64,000 nucleotides of DNA from Plasmopara viticola. Lineage: Eukaryota; Oomycota; Peronosporomycetes; Peronosporales; Peronosporaceae. Of this stretch, positions 35,535-45,421 are shown in pieces. A program made the position numbers and the translations under genes. Each line of letters opens with the position of its first letter. Positions within the stretch are counted from its first letter, which is position 1. Location of the stretch: positions 372,001 to 436,000 of the forward strand of contig MBPM02000002.1 of the NCBI GenBank assembly GCA_001695595.3. The letters run 5' to 3'. The notes beneath the pieces are model-generated. The model saw nothing but the letters and a program-made list of their open reading frames with translations, ran no database searches and was not told the DNA's origin.

Positions 35535-35705
35535 GTAGTGATGAGCTTTATATGAAAAGCCTCCGGCCACAGCTTCAGTGGTCTGACCAAATTATTCAAC
35601 AAACAAGTGGTAACGCTGGGCGTAGCTATGATGGTATGGACAAGCGTCCACAGACATTCATTTCAAAAAACAAGCCAGATAGCGACAGTGATTTTGGCAT
35701 CGTCT
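35535..35705 (-). repeat. Right copy of the 160-170 bp inverted repeat
   Basis: Reverse complement of 34832-34995. Between the copies lie 540 bp with no recognised gene. Minus-strand frames continue through 35,346-35,914 (for example GPTINVLYATNFPSTIKAGT) and may be the remains of the same gene. Confidence 0.6.
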
Positions 35706-35939
35706 CGCCTGGTAGTAATCGTAGTCAAATTTCCGGCCATGCGGATGATTTGTCTACCGGACCCCCGCAAAAATTTCGGGTTGAATATACTACCGTTCTG
35801 CATCGGTCGGACGAGCACTTCGCACTTTTCAATATGGCTACTTCTTGGGAAGGAAGTTTCATTTGCAGCCATAAGCAGTTTAAATGCGTCACTGCGCTCG
35901 AGCACTACGAGCAAGGTCTATGCTTCCTCTACTGAAAGA

Positions 35940-38129
35940 AAATGAAACAGAAAAAATAGTAGCGTAGTTAGACGACGCGTTTGTTTCAAAGGACTCACGA
36001 GACAGCAACTTTGGTGTACGATAAAGTTGGTCAAACTACTTCCGATCTTCAAAGAATGCCCTTAGATTTTAAGAAATGAGTAGATGACCTCAGAGTAATC
36101 TCGTCTGTGAGTTTACGCTTCAGTTTGTTCTCTTGGTGGGTCGGAGACATCTTTGGCTCAGCTTCGGCATAATGCCAAGTCACGTACTAGCCCTTGGGTG
36201 GAGCACAAAACCACTCTTTGCTGCAAGCAAAAGACAAATTTTCGCACGATGCGCACGTTGTCTCTAATTTTAAATCTCAAGGGATCTTAAGCAGTTGGTT
36301 CTGAATCGATCCAGCAACTCCCAAAAGTTTTGTCGAAAGATAGCCTGGCCACTCCACAAGCAACCTTTAAGCGTGTTTAAATTGTATGTGACAGTGTTGG
36401 GAAGCACCCAAATATAAATTATGCGACGCTGACTAGCCTACCATAGCCACCGTAAGGTTGCGATGGACCAAATAATTCTTCCAAACTAAGATGGTGTCGT
36501 AGACGCCGCACGAAAAATTTAGCATTTCTGCTCGGCGCCGTGGTCAGATACGACGGGTAAAGTTTCTTATACTTTCTTGTCGAAAGCGTTTTCTCAAAAG
36601 GCCGTAGATTTTTCGCGGGATGGTAGACGATACGCAGCAGCCATCACTCACTGCGTCGGTGACTTAGTCCATCGATCTTACCCGTGGGACATACAGCGAG
36701 TTGCTGCCTTTGGCTTGGCCCTCTTCTAATGAGCACCCAAGGTTGATGACATCATTATCGAGGGTATCCCCTGTCAGGTATTTGCTCTAGCAGACTTTCT
36801 AAGTAGACGGGTTGCTTCGTCACTAATACTGACGACAAGTTTAACAGCTATTCAGCTGACTTTTGAGCAATGGATCAGCTTTGACAAGGTTGCCAGGTTG
36901 AAATAATTTCGCAGTTTTTTGCCTGTGGTTTTCCTTATCATTTCATTGCCTAGGTGTGATAACTGCTGCAACCGGAAGGCAGGAGGGGTGCGCTCTTCGT
37001 TGCATGTAAGTTGGAGGCTTCCATTTTTTGATATTGGGGACACTTATTAAAGCAAAACACTTCTGCCTCAACACTTACGGTGCTGATGGAGCCTTTGTGA
37101 CAAGTCCAGCTTTCGCCGCAGTCAAGGCCTCAGTTGTATATGCAGCCTTTGCTGCAGGCACAAACTTATTTGTATATGCAGTCATGGTAGGTGCATAGGC
37201 ACAAAAAAAAGATTCGATGCAGCGGCACCTGAGGAAGCTGAAACAAATTTCATGAGAGTTGTTTTGGTCATCGTTTAATGATCCAGCTGACCGGTAGTCC
37301 TGTCCAAAATCACTTTTATATAGAAGTCAAGAGTGATGAATGTAAATTACACATCTTGTATAGCATGCAACTTAAGCCTTAGTATAACATGCCGTTAAAT
37401 AGAGCCAACTTTTTGTAGTAGCTGGCTTTTTGTTCAATAAAGCCGTAAGGAATGGTGTCTTCCAGTGCACGACATACACCATATCGGATTTTATCCGCTA
37501 AATACTGAGGCATTTCAAAGGATACCAAAACAGTTCTTGCGTTAATGTCAGAGCTAAAATTTAGTGCATACAAAAATGAAAGGCTTGAAGAAAGCAAGAA
37601 GTTTTGCGTATGAAATAAACTAGCTCCAAAAACACACGTCAATACTCTACAAAAGGATGGTGTGCCCTTTTTTATACAGCTTTAAGATTACCTTGTTCGC
37701 CTCCTCTGTGCGAGGCGCTGTTTGACGCTGTCACATCCAATCACAATTTGATTAGTCTTACGCCCATACATGAAAGTTTCGTATTTGAACTCTCGCAAAT
37801 CTTTAAGGACTGGTATATGACCCGCTTTTCCAAATCTGTCGGACGAGCAATACACACTGGTCGAAAGACTTGCTTTTTAGAATGAATGGCTTCAATTTCA
37901 TCGCTTGTCAGCTTGATCCGCGTTTGAGCACTACTGCCAAGTCTATAAACAAGAGCTCTGACAGCACAGGTTCAGGAAGCTTTGCTGGTCGCGTCTGATG
38001 ATACAGTTGACACGATCGTGCTTTGACACACTAGCATCCAAATTTAGTCGCAATGAGCTGTATCGTATTGAGCGTTAGCTCAGCAGAATAAGAGCCACTT
38101 CGCACGCATCGAATAGTATCACCTAGGGT
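35940..38129. other. Gene-poor stretch
   Basis: No intact gene. A minus-strand 87-codon frame at 37,379-37,642 (LSFLYALNFSSDINART...) faintly resembles the 35.4-35.5 kb frame (INVLYATNFPSTIKAGT), so both may derive from one unknown repetitive gene. Confidence 0.3.
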
Positions 38130-38930
38130 GTTTCATTAGGAACTATCATGCCACATATGGCATACAGCAAACGATGTCAGCGGCGAGGATTGGTCAGTGG
38201 GCTACAAGTCACTTCATGTGCGTATGTATGTGCAGTCACTGCTCAGTATATAACGTGCACTTTAAGGTATCAGTTAAGAGAGTCTTCTGTGTTGCCTTGA
38301 TTCAGCTAACTATAGTGTATGTAGTAGGCAGCGAGCACTTTTCGCGATGAAGGCTGCTCAGTAGGTGAACATGCTACTTTACGTGTGTTATCAGTGCCTC
38401 GCTCACAATAAATTGGCATACAGCTAGCCATCCATACAGCAAGTATCATACACGATGGTCAGTGCTCAGTAAATCATGCGCCATTCAAAATGTGTATACA
38501 AGGCCTCACTCTTGATAGTTTGGCCGATCGCTGACCAGGCACACAGCGATTGCTTTTTTTACGAGCACTACTCAACTTTTTTACGCGCCGCTCCACGCGA
38601 CTCTGTCCGAGGTACATTTGCTTGAACCAAGCATGTATTCAAGGGCATGCTCTGAAAATACTTACTACGAGCATCAAGGGATTATCCACGTAGCACTTTC
38701 TACGTGCAGATAAAGAGCTTCGCCCATACCGCCTTGGCTCAACGCCAACCATGTCAAATATGACATGCGGCAAACAGTGCTTTCTACGAGCATTGCAATG
38801 CGTAATACGTGTCTCGTCCGTACTGCTTTGACTTAAGATCAGCCATGCTTTAATGGCATGAAGCGAATGCTACTTCCTACGAGTATCGCTCAGGTGCTTA
38901 CGTGCCACTCCACGCTCCGGGCTTCTCTTC
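38130..38930. repeat. Diverged tandem repeats with hairpin cores
   Basis: Several diverged units of about 100-120 bp, each with a small hairpin: ATGCCACATATGGCAT near 38,150, CATGTCAAATATGACATG near 38,752 and CATGCTTTAATGGCATG near 38,848, followed by a shared 'cggcaaacagtgctttctacgag'-type phrase (20-base words CTTTCTACGAGCATTGC and CTTCCTACGAGTATCGC). Related units occur at 16.44-16.62 kb. It could be an LTR or leader of a dead retroelement. Confidence 0.5.
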
Positions 38931-40771
38931 CCAACACCATGAGTGTCCATCATTCTAACAATCTTTCACCACCACTTCAGCCGACTCTTTCTAATGCCGG
39001 CGTCAATATCACTTCTGTTTCTATTACCTAAGCTCCGTTGAAAGTGAAGTAAATAGCACTCAAAGTGTTTGACCTCTTTCAAAAGCGAAGTGAGTAGCAT
39101 CCAAAGTATTTGACCTCCATTTCACTCAGTCTTTGTGACGTCATAACCACTTTGTACCTAGGACAAGGCCATACCTCGCGTCCAGGTTCAAGACCAAGCA
39201 CGATTTGATGCTGTCATTATCAGAAAGCTTCATACCATTTCGTGAACCTCCCTCCTGTCACTAGGCAGAAAGACAATCTGACGTTTGTATACTCCTAAGT
39301 CTTAGCATAGAGCTGATTCATTACATTAAAGCGTCAAGCATAGTTATTTGACGGCTTAAGGTAGGCCATAGCTTACTTTAACCCCGCAGTCGCCTCGGCC
39401 ATCAGCAACTTATGCATACAAGCACGGTTTGCGTTATCGAAAACGGAGCGCTTCAAAGTGACAGCTACTTATTCTCTCGGAGGCTCGACAAAATGAGTTC
39501 GATCTCAGCAGGCTGTTATGTGCCTACCAAGTTTTTCGCTTTCCCGAAGCATAGCAGACGAATGAGTGACAGTGGGGCTCCGGCTTCCTAATTTTGGCGC
39601 ACTTAATGCTGGATATACCCAAAATTCATATACCCCAGACGAAGCGTTAACGAATGTCTACACTCTGGTACATCTATCCCCTCCTCAGAATATTGGCTAA
39701 GATCAATGTAGACCAGAGCACTGCTTTTATTAGTCTTTTCCTGATCATAGTTCCTAAAAATAATTGCGCCATTTGATGCTATTTTTACTGCTGCGGATGA
39801 CTCGTGGTGAATAGTGGTATCTCATCCACCGAGTTTACTGGTCAATGTGTCACAGCAGGTGCGCTCCGATTAAGATCGCTATCAGAAAAATTTGAGATCT
39901 TTAAACGACCTATCACTATCCCCGGATTAAGGGAATCGACGTGTGCAATAGGTTGTAATTCAGCGAGTGTACATACTTCCATCTTATCTACATTCACTAA
40001 TGTCAGCAAGAAATACGTGCTTTCGAAATCCACCTGTATGCAAACCGGCATACTTCCCGATTGACCCACTTCCAAGCTTCCTTTTAGCGCCACAAGAGCT
40101 CAGCTTTTTGCAATAGCTTATATCCTTTCAAGCAGCTTTTTCCTCTCCAGAGCAGACGTTGTTTTGTACCTTTATTAATTTCTATGAGCGATATTATTTT
40201 ACGGCCTGCATTGGAAGTTGAGAAGCGAGGCTTTTATTCATTAATTCGGCACCATAACCGTTAATGATTGTGTCAGTTGAGCTATTTCCTTTTCGGCCCA
40301 GTTGGCATCTGGTATCTGAAGATTAGCTTTGGGCTCCTGATTTATGGCCGAGAGTTGGTAGCTAAACACCGGTAGACCGCTATGTGTTTGTTCAGTATGT
40401 AACCGGATCGTAAATAAGGGACATTGCATATACAGTATTAATGCCACTTAGTGTAGTCATGCAGAAACGTAACTTGAACGTCGCCTAGGAAGACGTTACA
40501 TTGTACAAGCAGCCAGTGTAGTACTGATTTAAAGTAGGTATCTTGCGGAAAAGAGCCACATATTCTACACAAATCCACGAGACCTAATCTCGAAAAGATA
40601 GCAAGCCCAGTTGCAATACCGTTTGATATTAAAACTGTGTTTGCGGCGTTGCCAAATCAAGACCACAATATGGAAAGATGCTGACAGGTGCAACCGCCGT
40701 CGCGACTGCTGGCGGTCGCTTCATAAGTAAAAAAGCGGCGAAGATCTGAGCTGTGCGATTGTCTACTAATA
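38931..40771. other. Gene-poor stretch with a 41-bp tandem duplication
   Basis: A 41-bp unit ending TTTGACCTC is present twice in tandem (about 39036-39076 and 39077-39117) with several mismatches. It lies in a short Ser/Thr-rich frame that could be the start of a Gag-like protein. The rest, including 86-codon frames at 39.8-40.1 kb on both strands, shows no recognised domain. Confidence 0.35.
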
Positions 40772-41503
40772 ATGACTGGGAGGTTGGGCGTGCGCGAGGC
40801 AGAGGAAGTCTTACCACTGCTGGCGCTCGCGACCGGCCCGTCCATGGTCCGCACCAATTCTTGTGACCGCAGCAAACTTCTCGACAGTCACCAGCTGTCG
40901 CAAGCACCCTATCAGCGTGCGGATTATGTGTCTTATGTCCTAAAGGCGGACCGCAGCGGCAGCCGACGACAGCTCACCGCCGTGTACGGCTCCATGCCCT
41001 CCGGCTCGACTCATAATGGCAGTGGCTTGCCTAAAGCTTCGCGCTCTACAGAAGCGGATTCGCTGCTCGGCGGCAGCGATCAGCAAAGCACCCAGAGCGA
41101 GACAGAAAGCGACAGCGATGGTAGTTGCACCACAAGTAGTACCGGTAGCTCCTTGCAGTCTATTTTAAGAATGCCTTCGACCGATTTCTCGTGCCGCAGT
41201 CTTAAGAAGCGGGCCTCGGTCGACTTTGCTCTGGACATTGACAGCGATGAAGGTGTGGAAACCAAGCAGAAGCTGGAAGGTTCGTGCGCTGTGCGTTGCG
41301 TGCCACGCCGCCTTACCATCGAAGAGAAGGCGGCGTTGTATCGCGTGCGGCCCGACCTTGAACTCGTGCCCACAATTTTGCTGCTCGCAGAGCTCGAGGA
41401 AAAACGACGACGGCGCCAGCGCAAACTTTTGTTTTCAATTCTCGGCGCGTCGCTCGTTTTGCTTATGATGATCGTCTTTTACTACCTCGTCTCGCAAATG
41501 TAG
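40772..41503 (+). CDS. Tail-anchored membrane protein of unknown function
   Basis: A 243-residue frame begins at the ATG at 40772. I do not recognise a family. Residues 1-170 are hydrophilic and rich in Ser, Asp and Glu (for example QSTQSETESDSDGSCTTSS), probably disordered. A conserved-looking helical stretch follows (RLTIEEKAALYRVRPDLELV, split at 20 residues), then a strongly basic patch KRRRRQRKL and a single C-terminal membrane helix (LLFSILGASLVLLMMIVFYYL) with only four residues after it. This is the layout of a tail-anchored protein inserted after translation into ER or mitochondrial outer membrane, with the N-terminus in the cytosol. Codon structure and the strong frame bias support a real gene. 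It lies upstream of and in tandem with the trehalose gene, 246 bp apart. Confidence 0.6.
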   Translation: MTGRLGVREAEEVLPLLALATGPSMVRTNSCDRSKLLDSHQLSQAPYQRADYVSYVLKADRSGSRRQLTAVYGSMPSGSTHNGSGLPKASRSTEADSLLGGSDQQSTQSETESDSDGSCTTSSTGSSLQSILRMPSTDFSCRSLKKRASVDFALDIDSDEGVETKQKLEGSCAVRCVPRRLTIEEKAALYRVRPDLELVPTILLLAELEEKRRRRQRKLLFSILGASLVLLMMIVFYYLVSQM

Positions 41504-41749
41504 TGTATCTCGATAACCTAGTTAGTGGTCGCACAGGGGCCGAGTCGGCTACATTAGAGCCAAGAGACTCGCTTGCTGTATTTTTTTTTATAAACCAAAC
41601 CAAATTTAATCTTATCGCGAATTAGTGTCGCACCTACCATGGAACCTAATGCTCGATGCCAGTTTATATCTTTGTAAGATCTAAGTGTTCTCTCACAACT
41701 TTTTTTCTCATTTATCGCACGATTCGACTTAACGTTTCAGTTGGAGGCA

Positions 41750-44700
41750 ATGGCGGAAAGCGCGGGTTTCAAAGATCGAGAGGCGGCACTGCTGCGCGAA
41801 CTCTCGGCTCTGTATACGAAGTTAAATCAAGTGCGGGAGAAGCGCATCAAGGCGGAGCAAGAGAGTGGCAATGGAGGAGCTCACGACAATGACACGGACG
41901 AGGGCAGCAAAAGCTCGCGCCGTCGCCGCCGCGTGTTGCTGGTCACTCGTACTTTGCCCTTTTGGCTTTTGTCGGAAGACGCACAGTCGCAGTGGCGGGC
42001 CGAATTTCCGGAGCACGCAAGCGTCGATGGCGCCATGGAGAGTTTTCAGTCGCTCCACGAGAACTACGACTGCGTCTGGATTGGGTCCGTGCATGGCGAA
42101 ATTGAGCCAAGCGAACAAAATACGTTGAAGGAACAGCTACGACAAGATCGCAAGTATTACCCCGTGTTTCTGGACAAGAAGAGAGAACGATTGTACTATG
42201 ATGGGTTTTGCAAGACCGTCATGTGGCCATTGTTCCACTCGTGTCCACCCACGACCGACGATCAAATTACGCAGCATGAAACCATGGAAGGTGGACAGGA
42301 AGACGAACGGAGTATGGAGAAAATGTGGCAAGCCTATGTGACTGCCAATCAGGCGTTTGCAGACGCAGTACAGGAAGTGTATGAAGAGGGGGACTTGGTC
42401 TGGATTCAAGGCTATCACTTGACACTGGTGCCACAAATGGTGCAGAACTTGTTTCCAAATGGCAATATCTGTTTGGGCTTCTTTATGCATGTACCATTTC
42501 CATCGGCCGAGCTGTACCGGATATTAAACTACCGCGAAGAGATTTTGACTGGTATCTTGGGGGCTGATTTGATTGGGTTTCAGACGTACGAGTACGCTCG
42601 GCACTTTCAAAGTGCATGTGTTCGGTTGCTAGGATTAGAGAGCAGCCACAAAGGTGTGGATAACAATGGACACTTTGCGCGCGTGACGATTTGTCCCGTG
42701 GGAATCGATGCAGACAAGTATATTACCATGGTTCATTCCGATGCTGTTCAGGAACAAATGAATCTTTTGAAGAGTCAATTTGCCGGCAAGAAAATGATTT
42801 TGGGCGTGGATCATTTGGATCAGACGAAAGGGTTGGTGCACAAGTTACTGGCTGTCGAGGAGCTCTTTACTCATAAACCAGAACTTGCGAAGGAGGTGGT
42901 CTTTTTGCAAATTGTACCAGGTGCGTCCGTGTTTGAGTCAGCGCTCGAATCGCAGGTGGAGTCGCTTGTGTCCCGTATCAACAGCAGACTGCAGGATGTC
43001 GGAACGGAAGGCCCTGTCCAGTACTTGAACAAAGAAATTGCAGTGGATGCATTAATTGCTTTGTTTGCACTTGCAGATACGCTCGTGATCACGCCTATCC
43101 GTGACGGTATGAACACGGTCCCATTTAGGTACATTGTTTGCAGAGAAGCCATGAAAAAGCATGCGCGTGTAATTTTGAGCGAGTTTGCAGGCTGTGCTCA
43201 ATCTTTGAGTGGGGCGCGACTTGTGAATCCATGGAATACTGAAGAATTGTTGTATGCTTTGCAAGATTCGCTTCAAGACAACGATGAAGTCATGCGTGCG
43301 CACCAGCATATGTACAGCTATGTGAGCTCGTTTACGTCGGGGCAATGGGCCGACAACTTTTTAGAACAGCTTCATGAATGCAGAGAAGAAAACGCATTGT
43401 CGGTGTCTGGACGGGAATTGAGTCGTCGAGACATGACTTCTGCTTACGTGCGATCGTCCCGACGATTGATTTTTATTAATTATGAAGGTGTGCTCGCAGC
43501 TGAGGCCTCGATTCCAGAGTTAGCTTACCCGCCACGAGAGCTCATTTGGCAGTTGTCGATGTTGACAAAGGATCCGCGCAACACTGTAGTGCTGGTCAGT
43601 GCTCGCAGCACGTCAGTGTGCGAGCAATGGTTTGCTGGTCTGTTAGAAAATCTTGTTCTCGCTGCCGAGTATGGTGTTTACATCAAATGGTTAGGTGAAA
43701 ACGAAGACTGGCACTGTATGGTGCCGAATATGGACACAAGCTGGTGGGAGCACGTTGTGCCGTTGCTAGAATACTACACAGAGCGCACTCCAGGTGCGTA
43801 TATTGAGCGGAAGGAAAGCTCGGTTACGTGGCATTATCGCGACTGCGACTTGGACCACGGTTTATGGCAAGCGAGCGAACTCCTGGTCACATTGCGCGAG
43901 CTGACGCGATCGCTTCCTGTTTCGGTATGTCCTGGCAACCGCTTTCTGGAGGTACGGCCTCAAAAAGTGAGTAAAGCCACTTTGTTTGAGCGCATATGGG
44001 AATTCATGAATTGGACTTCACTGTATCCTGATGATAATGCCGTGACAACGGAATACTTTGGTGAACCTGTGCATCCACCGTCTTCGCCAATGCTCAAACC
44101 TCGCAGGGTACATAATGACTCGATCAACGAGAATGATATGACAACGTTGAGTTTGGATGATTACAGAGGGAACAGGGACTACGGTCGTGCAGACCGCAGA
44201 GATTCTGTGAGTTTAAGTACGGAAACGTCAACTCTGAGCCAATGTGACGAGGTGAACGACAAGCATCCTGTTGATTTTGTGTTAGTCATTGCCTCGGGCG
44301 ATGATCGAACTGACGAAGATTTGTTCGCATTTCTGGTGCCACCTCCAATTGATCTGAAAGCGTATTGTCGCCAGCTCGAAAAGGACGAGGTCGATCATTC
44401 AGCTAACAGTCGCTGGCAGCTGAATGAGGTGCTCTCTGCAAGATCGAATGTCAACGAGTCATCGTCTTCGCTTATCCAAGGGCGAAGTCAGCCCCACGAC
44501 TCTGATGAATCCGAAAGCGTAATTGGGTCCCCGAACGGTAAAGCTACGAAAGATACTACGTCTACGAACGCCTTTCGACGCCTACTTGGTCGGGATGGTA
44601 ACGCGACCTCACTCGTTCCATCGCAGTCAAATGATGCCGATTTTCTATCTCTTGGAGAAAATATGACGAAGCTCACGCCGCTTGCAAAGCCGTCCATTTC

Positions 44701-45394
44701 GGAAGGTGCAGCGAATATGTTTCCCGTGGCAATGCTCAATCGACAGTCAAATGCGGTGCGCGATGAAATTTCTGAGAAGAGCAAATTTACTCCCCGTCGT
44801 GACTTTCCGCCGTCTGCAGCTCTGTTTAAAGCCATGCAAGTTAAGTATGGTGATAACTTTGGCCTTCATAGACTTCCGGATACGCCGGCAGCGTGTTGGG
44901 CGCTCGTTTGTCCACCGAATGCGCGCGCAAAGCTTGAGGATAATGTAGGGCTTCAAAGCGGGTCGATGGAAATGAAGCCGTCTATCACCCTAAGTTCTGG
45001 AGAAGAAGGCGATATAAAAAGCTTAGCAAACATTGCGTCACACGACAACTCAGCTGACAATTTGTCCGTTGTCTTGCCTAAAAGTGATGGCAGTGGGTTC
45101 GGTGATGAAAGTACATTGAGAGGCCTTGAAAAAGAGCCCCCTGTGGTCATTGCTACAAGAGAATTAGCGGAGAGTGGGCGGGCTGCTCGAACAATGTCGA
45201 TAAATACTGATGAAGACGATTGGCATCGCTTTCCCGTTAACACATTTGTATGCACGCTTGGTCGCAAGCTGTCGCAAGCACCCTACTATATCAAGAACTC
45301 GGGGGATCTATTTCAATTATTGCAAGAAATGGGCATGAGCAGTCATATGCGCAAGCAGCGAATGCTATCTGTGGACAGTGTTGGGGACACTTAA
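41750..45394 (+). CDS. TPS: Trehalose-6-phosphate synthase/phosphatase, fused, with altered catalytic residues
   Basis: About 1214 residues. An N-terminal GT20 domain (about 60-560) would join UDP-glucose and glucose-6-phosphate: VWIQGYHLTLVPQM, GFFMHVPFPSAELYR, GADLIGFQTYEYARHF, TPIRDGMNTVPFRY and LSEFAGCAQSLSGA are canonical. A HAD phosphatase domain follows (from about 575) and would remove the phosphate. Two changes stand out: the nucleophile motif DYDGTL reads NYEGVL (residue about 577, Asp to Asn), and the GT20 motif DRLD reads DHLD (about 353). The HAD motif GDDRTDED at about 850 is intact, but roughly 300 disordered residues separate it from the C-terminal TLGRKLSQAPYY block. A regulatory or inactive phosphatase half is inferred. 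A GT-AG intron at 41674-41740 could join an earlier ATG at 41656 in frame, adding a few residues. Confidence 0.88.
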   Translation: MAESAGFKDREAALLRELSALYTKLNQVREKRIKAEQESGNGGAHDNDTDEGSKSSRRRRRVLLVTRTLPFWLLSEDAQSQWRAEFPEHASVDGAMESFQSLHENYDCVWIGSVHGEIEPSEQNTLKEQLRQDRKYYPVFLDKKRERLYYDGFCKTVMWPLFHSCPPTTDDQITQHETMEGGQEDERSMEKMWQAYVTANQAFADAVQEVYEEGDLVWIQGYHLTLVPQMVQNLFPNGNICLGFFMHVPFPSAELYRILNYREEILTGILGADLIGFQTYEYARHFQSACVRLLGLESSHKGVDNNGHFARVTICPVGIDADKYITMVHSDAVQEQMNLLKSQFAGKKMILGVDHLDQTKGLVHKLLAVEELFTHKPELAKEVVFLQIVPGASVFESALESQVESLVSRINSRLQDVGTEGPVQYLNKEIAVDALIALFALADTLVITPIRDGMNTVPFRYIVCREAMKKHARVILSEFAGCAQSLSGARLVNPWNTEELLYALQDSLQDNDEVMRAHQHMYSYVSSFTSGQWADNFLEQLHECREENALSVSGRELSRRDMTSAYVRSSRRLIFINYEGVLAAEASIPELAYPPRELIWQLSMLTKDPRNTVVLVSARSTSVCEQWFAGLLENLVLAAEYGVYIKWLGENEDWHCMVPNMDTSWWEHVVPLLEYYTERTPGAYIERKESSVTWHYRDCDLDHGLWQASELLVTLRELTRSLPVSVCPGNRFLEVRPQKVSKATLFERIWEFMNWTSLYPDDNAVTTEYFGEPVHPPSSPMLKPRRVHNDSINENDMTTLSLDDYRGNRDYGRADRRDSVSLSTETSTLSQCDEVNDKHPVDFVLVIASGDDRTDEDLFAFLVPPPIDLKAYCRQLEKDEVDHSANSRWQLNEVLSARSNVNESSSSLIQGRSQPHDSDESESVIGSPNGKATKDTTSTNAFRRLLGRDGNATSLVPSQSNDADFLSLGENMTKLTPLAKPSISEGAANMFPVAMLNRQSNAVRDEISEKSKFTPRRDFPPSAALFKAMQVKYGDNFGLHRLPDTPAACWALVCPPNARAKLEDNVGLQSGSMEMKPSITLSSGEEGDIKSLANIASHDNSADNLSVVLPKSDGSGFGDESTLRGLEKEPPVVIATRELAESGRAARTMSINTDEDDWHRFPVNTFVCTLGRKLSQAPYYIKNSGDLFQLLQEMGMSSHMRKQRMLSVDSVGDT

Positions 45395-45421
45395 GGCGGA
45401 AATCGTGCTGCGTTGGCAACT

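Noticed and set aside
37379..37642. Faint similarity of a minus-strand frame to the C-terminal end of HECT ubiquitin ligases.
   Set aside because: Only a few spaced residues agree and the catalytic cysteine context is missing.
40897..45300. The phrase LSQAPY, encoded by an identical run of about 17 bases, in both the tail-anchored protein (near 40,900) and the trehalose enzyme (near 45,270).
   Set aside because: In the trehalose enzyme it is part of a family-conserved C-terminal block; in the small protein the context differs and no longer match exists. Chance is the simplest reading.
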